From positions 1-13,385 of the forward strand of contig CACXFW010000049.1 in NCBI GenBank assembly GCA_902767065.1: a DNA stretch of 13,385 bases, given 5' to 3'. A program made the translations under genes and the position numbers. Source of the DNA: an uncultured Lachnospiraceae bacterium. GTDB taxonomy: Bacteria > Bacillota > Clostridia > Lachnospirales > Lachnospiraceae. This document shows, piece by piece, positions 7,846-13,385 of the stretch. A model generated the notes under the pieces. The model did not search any database, was not told the DNA's origin, and saw only the letters and a list, made by a program, of their open reading frames with translations. Position 1 is the stretch's first letter, and each line of letters opens with the position of its first letter.

Positions 7846-8964
7846 TTATCCCAGATACCTGCTGAGAATCTCATCCACCGTTTTGTCCTGCAATAGTTCC
7901 AGCAAAGCTCCGTTCACTGCCTCGTACAGATAGTGATGGTCTCCAGAGATCGCAAACGGATAGATCGTAATATGAATCTCAGAGCCTTCCGCCTCTTTTT
8001 CCGTATAAACGGGCTGCGTAAAACGCAGATTCTCCTCCTCGCGGTCCGCCATCTCAAACCCGGAGGTGATCACATCAAGGCTGCCGGACGTAAGATAAGG
8101 GACCAGGTTCTCATTTCCCACCTCCTCCGTCACCAGCTCAAGATCCAGCTTCTGAGCGATCTTCTGGAGAACCTCCACTCCAATCCCCGAAAAGGTGCCG
8201 TCCCCGTTGCTGATGACGAACGGCGATTCATTCGCTACACCCACATGCAGTTTTCCCGCCTCCGCCAGCTCCATCCTGGACAGGTCATCCGCGGCGAAGT
8301 CTTCTGCTGACGAATCTGCCCCGCATTGACTGAAATACCCGCACATCGTTTCCATCTGGAGCGGATCATCCGATTCCAGCCTGATGATGCACAGATACCT
8401 GCCATCCGAAGACCGCAGAAAGAGATTCATCTGACAGATCTGTCTGCTGGATCCGTCACTCTGATTCAGCGTATACCGGAACAGGGCAGCAGGATGGCTG
8501 CCTCCTGCGAATTCCAGCCTGTCAACCTTCGTCGCGACGTCTGTATAGGATTCGTACGATTCGTAATTCGCGCGATAGTACTCTTCGTATTTCTCCGCGT
8601 TTTCCTGCTCCTCACCGTAGATGCCGCCCTCATTCACCAGAAAGAGCGCACTGGCCTCCGGAGAATATACTTCAATATGGATATTGTCCCATGCATACTG
8701 GCGGGATCCGTCAAAGACCCGCGCGGATCTGTACTCCTGAAGATCCGCTTTTGCTTCCGAAAGGGCCGTGGACGCATCACTGTCCGGCCTCATGATGGTA
8801 TAATCATACGGAACCTTCAGCTGAAATCCAAAGACCTCATTGATGTAATAGGGATCCGAATAATACCCGAATAAGGAGTCCCCAGCCTCTTCCCCGCAGA
8901 TCTGTGCCGTCCAGGCAAACAGCATGACCGCTGCAGTCAAAATAAAGACGCGAAACCTGTTCAT
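7846..8964 (-). CDS. Secreted protein: unknown N-terminal domain fused to a truncated family-3 solute-binding domain
   Basis: The 372-residue product has a signal peptide (about 1-24, MNRFR followed by a hydrophobic core) without a clear lipobox. Residues about 30-215 are a paralogue of the neighbouring 9008-9679 product: shared landmarks are NE-FG-QL--P (42-52), FAGG (152-155), an L/F-L-RS-D-(R/G)-YL strand and MCGYFS/ICGYFS. Residues 233-323 match the first half of an SBP_bac_3 (amino-acid-binding) domain: GKLHVGVANESPFV, GTFSGIGVEVLQKIA, SGSLDVITSGFEM and FTQPVY. The text then jumps to the normal C-terminus of that family (YPFAIS, LYEAVNGALLELLQDKTVDEILSRYLG region, 335-372), so about 90-100 residues that form lobe 2 are missing. 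The frame is intact. Start ATG 8964 lies 5 bases after GGGAGG; ATG 8967 is only 2 bases away from it. Probably extracytoplasmic; ligand unknown. Confidence 0.8.
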   Translation of the reverse strand: MNRFRVFILTAAVMLFAWTAQICGEEAGDSLFGYYSDPYYINEVFGFQLKVPYDYTIMRPDSDASTALSEAKADLQEYRSARVFDGSRQYAWDNIHIEVYSPEASALFLVNEGGIYGEEQENAEKYEEYYRANYESYESYTDVATKVDRLEFAGGSHPAALFRYTLNQSDGSSRQICQMNLFLRSSDGRYLCIIRLESDDPLQMETMCGYFSQCGADSSAEDFAADDLSRMELAEAGKLHVGVANESPFVISNGDGTFSGIGVEVLQKIAQKLDLELVTEEVGNENLVPYLTSGSLDVITSGFEMADREEENLRFTQPVYTEKEAEGSEIHITIYPFAISGDHHYLYEAVNGALLELLQDKTVDEILSRYLG

Positions 8965-8985
8965 CATATCCTCCCGCAAATCAAT

Positions 8986-9001
8986 CCGGAAGCCTTTCCG
9001 G
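8986..9001 (-). other. Hairpin in the gap between the two paralogous secreted-protein genes
   Basis: CCGGAA (8986-8991) and TTCCGG (8996-9001) form a perfect 6-bp stem with a 4-base loop, 6 bases after the stop of the upstream gene. The transcript continues ATTGATTT, not a real T-tract, so it is at most a weak attenuator or mRNA-stability element. Confidence 0.3.
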
Positions 9002-9007
9002 CTTTCC

Positions 9008-9679
9008 CTATAACGCGCTGAAGTATCCGCAGATCTTTTCAATGCTGGCCGCGTCAGAGGATTCCATCATGATTTCACTCAGGTACTGGCGGTCAGCGGA
9101 ACGGATCAGGACAAACAGCCCATACACAGGAATTTCATCCCATGTGTATTTATACAGAATCACGGAGTGCTTCCCTCCGGCAAAATCATCGAGGGTATCC
9201 ACATGGGTATCCACATTCGTAAGAAAGGCGCCTGCTTCGTCCGCCTTCTCCTGCAAGGAGGTGACAATCGTCTGGACGGAATTCTCCGCAACCACATCTT
9301 CCTCCTCCCAGTAATCCTTCAGGATTCCGGGAGATTCGACCGTGATGGTAATAAAATCCCGGTCACTTTCTGCTCCGAATACCTTTGCGGCGGACAGCTT
9401 GAGCAGCGTCTTCAGATGATCGATATTGCTCTCCTTGTTGGCTGAATCCACCACACTTTCATTCACAAAGGTCATCAGACCCCGGCTCTCGGGCGTAAAC
9501 TCATCCGGCAGGTCCAGCTGATATCCGAAGTACTCGTTGACATAACCATGCTCTTTGTATAAGCCGACGACGGAATCATCGATCTCATCGCCAAAGGCAG
9601 AAATGCTCCATACCGCCAGCAATGAGATAAAAAGAATCCAAAACAACCTGGTTTTTTTCATCATCCCTTTCTCCCTCAT
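9008..9679 (-). CDS. Secreted protein of unknown family, paralogue of the downstream gene product
   Basis: I do not recognise this 223-residue family. It has a typical signal peptide (positively charged start, hydrophobic run about 11-28, likely cleavage near SAFG-DE at 30). The mature part holds NEYFGYQLDLP (48-58), FITITVESPG (109-118), DDFAGGKHSVILYKYTW (164-180) and a C-terminal LIRSADRQYLSEI...ICGYFSAL. These align end to end with residues 30-215 of the downstream 7846-8964 product, so the two genes come from duplication, with a binding-protein lobe added to one copy. The pattern of a short beta-rich exported domain with YFGY-QL-(L/V)P near its start suggests a lipocalin-like or PsbP-like scaffold, but this is a guess. 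ATG 9679 overlaps the upstream TGA as ATGA and has AGAGG 7 bases before it; ATG 9664 or 9661, behind AGGGAG, would also work. Confidence 0.75.
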   Translation of the reverse strand: MREKGMMKKTRLFWILFISLLAVWSISAFGDEIDDSVVGLYKEHGYVNEYFGYQLDLPDEFTPESRGLMTFVNESVVDSANKESNIDHLKTLLKLSAAKVFGAESDRDFITITVESPGILKDYWEEEDVVAENSVQTIVTSLQEKADEAGAFLTNVDTHVDTLDDFAGGKHSVILYKYTWDEIPVYGLFVLIRSADRQYLSEIMMESSDAASIEKICGYFSAL

Positions 9680-10650
9680 TCCTCATCCTCTGCAGGCCCG
9701 GGAACCATAAAAGCCTGGCCGGTCAGACCGCCTGTAAAAAAGTCAAACACATTCGAGTTGTTTCCGGTACCTGTGCTGCTTCCCGTACCTGTGCTGCTTC
9801 CCGTACCCGTGCTGCTTCCCGTACCCGTGCTGCTTCCCGTACCCGTGCTGCTTCCCGTACCTGTGCTGCTTCCCGTACCTGTGCTGCTTCCGGTTCCCGT
9901 GCTGTCCTGGGTGTACCAGGAGGTAATGCTTTTTTCCGACTGCTTCTGGGTGGAAAAGAGATTCCCTGATGAAATGGCTTTTCCAATCAGATACGCAAGT
10001 ACAAAGAATACTACCGAAATGATGATTCTGGTCAGGCATCCTCCCTTTTTTTTCTGTCCGGCAGCATTCCGGCTTCCGGAACCGGCTGCCTCAAAGCTGC
10101 TCTGCGCAGTCTGACTTATTCCTGCATGGGAGGATCCTGGCTGAGCACTGCTGCCGCTTCCTGCCTGGGCGGATCCTGACTGAGCGCTGCTCCCGCTCCC
10201 TGCCTGGGCGGATCCTGACTGAGCGCTGCTCCCGCTTCCTGCCTGGGAGGATCCTGGCTGAGCACTGCTGCCGCTTCCTGCCTGGGAGGATCCTGACTGA
10301 GCGCTGCTCCCGCTCCCGGGCCGGGCAGCTTCTGACTGCGTCCTGCTGCCGCTTCCTTCCTGGGCGGATCCTGACTGCGCCCTGGAGCCATTTCCTGCCT
10401 GGGCGGATCCTGACTGAGCGCTGCCCCCTTCCCGGGAAGACGGTCTGCTTCCGCCTTCGTCTTTGGGCTTCCCGGCGGCACCTCCGATTTCATACCTGCC
10501 GCATGCCTGCTTTCTGTACTGATCTGCCATCTGCTTCAGCTGCCGGGCAGCCTCTTCGCTGTCTCCGAGCTGAACCAGCAAAGGAAAGCCGCACCGGGAA
10601 CACTCCGCCTCGCCTTCCGTTACCTCAAAACCACATACAGGACACTTCAT
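9676..10650 (-). CDS. Zinc-ribbon single-pass membrane protein with two tandem-repeat tracts
   Basis: The 324-residue product starts MKCPVCG and has a zinc-ribbon: Cys4, Cys7, Cys17 and Cys20 (CPVC, then CSRC). ATG 10650 follows GGAG by 6 bases and gives the usual start of such proteins; ATG 10656 and 10662 are alternatives. Residues 74-177 are eight 13-residue Ser/Gly/Ala/Gln repeats (SGSSAQSGSAQAG type) with a decayed ninth to 190. A KKKGG stretch precedes one membrane helix (about 206-226). Residues 250-297 are eight STGTGS hexamers, followed by NVFDFFTGGLTGQAF and an acidic tail ending EDEE. The lysines before the helix predict the zinc-ribbon and long repeat inside and the Thr/Ser/Gly repeat outside. 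The function is unknown; flexible tethering of a cytoplasmic module to the envelope is my inference. It overlaps the next gene by 4 bases. Confidence 0.85.
   Translation of the reverse strand: MKCPVCGFEVTEGEAECSRCGFPLLVQLGDSEEAARQLKQMADQYRKQACGRYEIGGAAGKPKDEGGSRPSSREGGSAQSGSAQAGNGSRAQSGSAQEGSGSRTQSEAARPGSGSSAQSGSSQAGSGSSAQPGSSQAGSGSSAQSGSAQAGSGSSAQSGSAQAGSGSSAQPGSSHAGISQTAQSSFEAAGSGSRNAAGQKKKGGCLTRIIISVVFFVLAYLIGKAISSGNLFSTQKQSEKSITSWYTQDSTGTGSSTGTGSSTGTGSSTGTGSSTGTGSSTGTGSSTGTGSSTGTGNNSNVFDFFTGGLTGQAFMVPGPAEDEE
9760..9903 (-). repeat. 18-base tandem repeat, eight units, encoding STGTGS
   Basis: Eight units of 18 bases, seen as GTGCTG on the + strand at 9773, 9791, 9809, 9827, 9845, 9863, 9881 and 9899. 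Units differ mainly in C/T at one position (GTACCTGTG or GTACCCGTG), a synonymous change. The period is a multiple of three, so copy-number change keeps the frame. It lies in the predicted outer segment of the zinc-ribbon membrane protein. Confidence 0.95.
10120..10431 (-). repeat. 39-base tandem repeat, eight units, encoding a 13-residue Ser/Gly-rich repeat
   Basis: Eight units of 39 bases encode SGSSAQSGSAQAG-like segments. GGATCC recurs at 10132, 10171, 10210, 10249, 10288, 10366 and 10405; the unit at 10327 has lost it. A decayed ninth unit follows (10081-10119). Units at the start-codon side (10300-10431) are the most diverged, while those at 10120-10300 are nearly identical, which suggests recent expansion at that end. 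There are no spacers, so this is not a CRISPR array. Confidence 0.95.
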
Positions 10651-10688
10651 AGTCATCTCCATTCCACCGGTTCCTTGCCGCGTAAAAT

Positions 10689-10704
10689 GCCACGAAAGGG
10701 TGGC
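10689..10704 (-). terminator. Weak hairpin after the coiled-coil gene, possible attenuator
   Basis: On the transcript GCCAC, a 6-base loop and GTGGC form a 5-bp stem 5 bases after the stop of the coiled-coil gene, followed by ATTTTA. The T-run is short. It may reduce read-through into the zinc-ribbon gene instead of ending transcription. Confidence 0.3.
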
Positions 10705-10709
10705 TTTCC

Positions 10710-11537
10710 TCAGGCATCGGACAAAAGATCCGCATAGTTTCTGAGGATGATGCTGTACTGTGTCAGCTCCCTGCAGATCTTCTCCAGCCCCTCGTCAAAC
10801 GAGCGGGTAACCATCAGGGCACCGGCATCGTCGTTTTCCCGCCCCTCCGGCAGGAATTCTGACGCCAGTTTTTTCCGAAGGCCTGCCAGGCGCTCTGTCC
10901 GCTCCGTCATATCCTGAATCTCCTGGCGGATCCTGTCCGACTGAAGCTGCACCTTCAGAGCCTCTTCTCCCTCCAGGAGGGATTGTATCTCCTCGCGTTC
11001 CTTCTCCAGAATGTGAAGACCGTCTTCAGAATCGGCAAGCTCTTTCTGCCTTTGTTCCTTCTCAGCCTCCAGCTTCAGGCGGGCCTGATGAAGAGTTTCC
11101 CCGGCCTGCCGCGCCTGTTCGTGGATCTTTTCGGTCTCGGTCCGGATTCTCTCAAGCTCCTCCTGCTTTCCGGATAGCTCGTCCGCCGCAGCCTTGCGCT
11201 TTTCCAGGACTTCCTTCAGTTGTATGGCGCCGCAGTCCAGCTGTAGGGAATACTTCTCCACCTCGTCTCCCAGTTCCTTCAGGTGGGCCTTGCGGCCTGC
11301 GTCACTGATCCGGTCTTCATTCTGGCGGCAGATCTTAAGGACCGTGCGGGCCATCCACGGGAGTCTGCGATACAGCTCAGACTCATCCAGGCAGGGCAGC
11401 TTTTCCACGCTGCTGCCGCATCCCTCCTTCACATCCTGGCAGACGTCATAGAGGACATTCAGGACATCCTCCACCGAGGCCTGATCCTTACCTGAAAGCC
11501 TTTGCATCGTTCTCTTTGAACGTTCCAGATTCATCAT
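10710..11537 (-). CDS. Cytoplasmic coiled-coil protein of unknown function, next to the Hsp70-like gene
   Basis: I do not recognise a family in this 275-residue product. It has no signal peptide or membrane helix. Residues about 1-80 look globular and helical and carry four cysteines (33, 40, 49, 70). Residues about 85-225 are a long, charged, heptad-like coiled coil rich in Glu, Lys, Arg and Gln (KQEELERIRTETEKIHEQ, KLEAEKEQRQKELADSE and similar). A short helical tail ends LRNYADLLSDA. It starts at ATG 11537, 5 bases after GAGG, and lies 51 bases behind the Hsp70-like gene, so a role as its partner is plausible. GrpE, the Hsp70 nucleotide-exchange factor, also begins with a long coiled coil, but the beta-rich GrpE C-terminal domain is not visible here, so I do not call it GrpE. 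Confidence 0.75.
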   Translation of the reverse strand: MMNLERSKRTMQRLSGKDQASVEDVLNVLYDVCQDVKEGCGSSVEKLPCLDESELYRRLPWMARTVLKICRQNEDRISDAGRKAHLKELGDEVEKYSLQLDCGAIQLKEVLEKRKAAADELSGKQEELERIRTETEKIHEQARQAGETLHQARLKLEAEKEQRQKELADSEDGLHILEKEREEIQSLLEGEEALKVQLQSDRIRQEIQDMTERTERLAGLRKKLASEFLPEGRENDDAGALMVTRSFDEGLEKICRELTQYSIILRNYADLLSDA

Positions 11538-11588
11538 CGTTTCCTCGATTCAGATTCTATACCCGCGAACGAAATACATTCCCTTTCC

Positions 11589-13253
11589 TCAGTACTCAAC
11601 CGGGCTGAATTCAAACATGTTCTGGAAGGAATCCAGCACGATCTTCCGGTCTTCGCCTTCCGCCTGCTTCGTAAACAGGTTGAAGGGGCGGATGTGGATG
11701 CTGAGGATGCCGGAGGGGTCGAGCGAGAACCCGATCACGGCGGTCTGATGCTGCTCATCCGCGTAGCTGACGAGGTTCTTCAGTTCCTTCACATATTTCT
11801 TCTTCAGGTAGACCACCTTCGCCGTCAGAGGCGTCTCGGCGTTGTTTACGACAAACGCATTCGGCGCCGCGCCGATAAAGTACGCGATGGGCTTCTCCGG
11901 ATCCTTTTTGTAATGGGGATAGTATACCTGGTCGAACACAATCTCGTCCTTGTAACGGAATGCATAGTCCGTATTCCGGATATCCTGTCCCACACCCGGG
12001 AACCCGATGGAATAAGGCGCCGTATTCCGGATGCGGATGATCTCAGACGCTACAAGAGCCGCGCCCATGGAGACAGCCTTCTCCCGGTCTGTCGCGACAT
12101 TGATGATATCCTTCTGCCGCTTATCCATGGATGAAAAACGAAACGTCTCCCGGACCTGTTCCTCCACAAGCTTATATCCGCCGAAGCCGCCGGTCAGGGC
12201 AATCTTGAACACCTCCTGGTCACGGTCGTCATACCGGATCCCGGCCTCCTCCATATAACCGATCATTTTGTCAAGCTGCCCGGCAAGGACCGGACGGATG
12301 ACGTCATTGTAAACACGAAGAAGCAGTCCGTAGGAAATCTCGATATCCTCTCCCCTGTATTCGATCGTGGTAAACTCTTCCCCGTCCAGCTCCTCCGGAT
12401 CATCCAGACCGTATTCATCGAACAGATCGCTGATCGTGCTGCGCCCGGTCTTGATCTCCGCCTCCAGCTCATCCACCGCGCTCAGAAACTTCCCGTCCTT
12501 TTCCACCGGATCCGGGAAGAAGCCGCTCTCCTCAATCGCGCGGAGCATGACGCTCTCCATATACAGAATCCCGGCGTTTCCGATCTGTCCCTCGGTATTC
12601 TCTCCGGCGCCGGTGCGGGCGTTGACCTTGATCTCGACAGCCCCGTCCTTACTGGCATTGACATCCGTCAGCGTGATATCCAGCGTCCCCCCGCCATAGT
12701 CGATGAGAAGGATATGCCCGTCAAAGTCCCTCCCGGTATGGTTCCTGAAGTTCCAGGCGAAAAACGCGCTTGCGGCCGCCGGTTCGCTGACCACCTGCGC
12801 CACCCTGACATAAGGAAACTTCTGACAGATGTTGCGGAGCACATTTCTCCCGTCCAGCGTTTCCAGCTTGTCGTTCCACACCTCAGGCACGCCGACCACA
12901 AGACGTTCAATCTGCTCCTCCCCGCAGCGCTGCAGGGCAGACTTCAGGCAGAAATCAAGAAAATCCTCCGTCACCTTGTCCGGCCGGTGGTCGTCATCAA
13001 AGCCTCTCTCCGTGAGGACTTCAGGGCGTATCTCCGGCAGGAGCATCTTGAAGGCCTTATACGTCACGAGACCGTTTTTCCCTGTCTTCACCTTAGCCTC
13101 GGAGCCGTAGTAGGTTTTCCCTTTTCCTTCCGTCACAATGCTTGGAATGAACGGTGCGCCTTCATACAGAATCACATCCTGAAGCTGTCCGGTCTCGTCC
13201 GCAAAGCGGGTCATCGTTGTATAAGTACTTCCGAAGTCTACGCCAAGATTCAT
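11589..13253 (-). CDS. Atypical Hsp70/DnaK-like ATPase with reduced C-terminal region
   Basis: The 554-residue product has the actin/Hsp70 nucleotide-binding fold: phosphate-1 loop GVDFGSTYTTMT (4-15), VVSEPAAAS (154-162, connect-1 region), phosphate-2 loop LLIDYGGGTLDITL (182-195) and adenosine motif ALTGGFGGYKLVEEQV (352-367). Lys66 or Lys69 (TYKAFKMLL) may stand for the catalytic Lys70 of DnaK. The conserved DLLLLDVTP-type interdomain linker is absent. Only about 145 residues follow the ATPase part (to 410), with a DPSGILSIHIRP stretch (512-523) that resembles the DANGIL strand of the Hsp70 beta substrate domain; there is no helical lid. No DnaJ or GrpE gene is adjacent. The start ATG 13253 has its nearest GGAGG 13 bases away (13267-13271), which predicts weak or regulated initiation. 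It appears to head the minus-strand block. Confidence 0.88.
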   Translation of the reverse strand: MNLGVDFGSTYTTMTRFADETGQLQDVILYEGAPFIPSIVTEGKGKTYYGSEAKVKTGKNGLVTYKAFKMLLPEIRPEVLTERGFDDDHRPDKVTEDFLDFCLKSALQRCGEEQIERLVVGVPEVWNDKLETLDGRNVLRNICQKFPYVRVAQVVSEPAAASAFFAWNFRNHTGRDFDGHILLIDYGGGTLDITLTDVNASKDGAVEIKVNARTGAGENTEGQIGNAGILYMESVMLRAIEESGFFPDPVEKDGKFLSAVDELEAEIKTGRSTISDLFDEYGLDDPEELDGEEFTTIEYRGEDIEISYGLLLRVYNDVIRPVLAGQLDKMIGYMEEAGIRYDDRDQEVFKIALTGGFGGYKLVEEQVRETFRFSSMDKRQKDIINVATDREKAVSMGAALVASEIIRIRNTAPYSIGFPGVGQDIRNTDYAFRYKDEIVFDQVYYPHYKKDPEKPIAYFIGAAPNAFVVNNAETPLTAKVVYLKKKYVKELKNLVSYADEQHQTAVIGFSLDPSGILSIHIRPFNLFTKQAEGEDRKIVLDSFQNMFEFSPVEY

Positions 13254-13266
13254 AATAAGCCGTAAT

Positions 13267-13271
13267 CCTCC
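13267..13271 (-). promoter_or_regulatory. Distant ribosome binding site of the Hsp70-like gene
   Basis: GGAGG on the minus strand, with 13 bases to ATG 13253, longer than the 5-9 bases of the other genes here. No better in-frame start fits it. Confidence 0.5.
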
Positions 13272-13277
13272 ACTCCC

Positions 13278-13296
13278 TCACTCCTCTGTAAACAAC
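13278..13296 (-). repeat. Copy 2 of the 19-base shared leader element
   Basis: Minus-strand GTTGTTTACAGAGGAGTGA, identical to 213-231 on the + strand. Here it ends 24 bases before ATG 13253 and is separate from the nearest ribosome binding site, so the match is not explained by a shared Shine-Dalgarno alone. Confidence 0.7.
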
Positions 13297-13330
13297 AGTT
13301 TATTGTAACTATTCAGCACCCCCATTGCTC

Positions 13331-13347
13331 AGAACACTTCGTGTTCT
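13331..13347. other. Hairpin A with GAA/TTC triloop
   Basis: AGAACAC (13331-13337), TTC, GTGTTCT (13341-13347): a perfect 7-bp stem, read on the minus strand with a GAA loop. It lies 78 bases upstream of the Hsp70-like start. No T-tract follows on the minus strand. Confidence 0.6.
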
Positions 13348-13357
13348 TCGCTGTGGG

Positions 13358-13385
13358 CGGACAGAGCGGTTTCACCGCTTGTCCG
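13358..13385. other. Hairpin B with GAA/TTC triloop, at the right edge
   Basis: CGGACA (13358-13363) pairs with TGTCCG (13380-13385) and AGCGGT (13365-13370) with ACCGCT (13374-13379), loop TTC, one bulged G at 13364. This 12-bp stem ends exactly at the window edge, so it may extend further. It could be the terminator of an upstream gene, or part of a dispersed palindromic repeat with hairpin A. Confidence 0.6.

Noticed and set aside
10120..10431. CRISPR-like direct repeats
   Set aside because: The units are contiguous with no spacers and encode protein in frame.
9723..10493. Repetitive open frames in other phases (RYGKQHGYGKQH-like and LSQDPPRQE-like peptides, PVPVLL on the + strand)
   Set aside because: They arise because both tandem repeats have periods divisible by three, which keeps every frame open; only the zinc-ribbon frame continues into unique coding sequence at both ends.
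10710..11537. GrpE for the coiled-coil protein
   Set aside because: Only the coiled coil is suggestive; the C-terminal GrpE beta domain and its motifs are not seen.
13300..13325. Sigma-70 promoter for the Hsp70-like gene (TACAAT on the minus strand)
   Set aside because: The hexamer is near-consensus, but no acceptable -35 box lies at 16-18 bases, so I do not call it.

Overview
The window looks like a chromosomal segment of a moderately GC-rich, low-complexity-tolerant Clostridia member, most likely Lachnospiraceae-like. The grounds are strong AGGAG-type ribosome binding sites throughout, hybrid histidine kinases and PAS-GGDEF-EAL proteins of the type common in that group, and a bacterial GH3-family enzyme. 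This placement is inference from style and gene content, not from a marker gene.

Layout. Bases 1-99 hold the last 32 codons of a gene entering from the left; the residual peptide resembles the GHHRWAAA motif of ParB-like domains. A 140-base gap with an imperfect hairpin leads into a single + strand gene, a GH3-family adenylate-forming enzyme (240-2021). A perfect 10-bp hairpin (2088-2110) separates it from a converging minus-strand block that fills the rest of the window.

The minus-strand block, in transcription order from the right edge, is: an atypical Hsp70/DnaK-like ATPase (13253-11589); a coiled-coil protein (11537-10710); a zinc-ribbon single-pass membrane protein with two different tandem-repeat tracts (10650-9676); a secreted protein of unknown family (9679-9008); its paralogue fused to what appears to be one lobe of a family-3 solute-binding protein (8964-7846); a ClC-type chloride channel/transporter (7711-6443); a PAS-GGDEF-EAL protein with a ruined GGDEF motif and a largely intact EAL site (6480-4681); and a soluble hybrid histidine kinase with two receiver domains (4590-2125). 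Gaps are 43-134 bases and two junctions overlap (4 and 38 bases), so much of the block may be co-transcribed.

How the genes may work together (inference). The first five genes look like one module: a cytoplasmic Hsp70-like ATPase with a coiled-coil partner, a zinc-ribbon membrane anchor that reaches across the membrane, and two related exported proteins, one with a ligand-binding-like lobe. The last three genes add ion transport, c-di-GMP turnover and a phosphorelay, suggesting envelope sensing and signalling. No established system with this combination is known to me.

The most notable non-coding signal is an identical 19-base element ahead of both the GH3 gene and the Hsp70-like gene, at opposite ends of the window and on opposite strands. 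Two hairpins with the same triloop lie upstream of the Hsp70-like gene. There are no rRNA, tRNA, CRISPR or insertion-sequence features that I can support, and no stretch over 300 bases lacks a gene.
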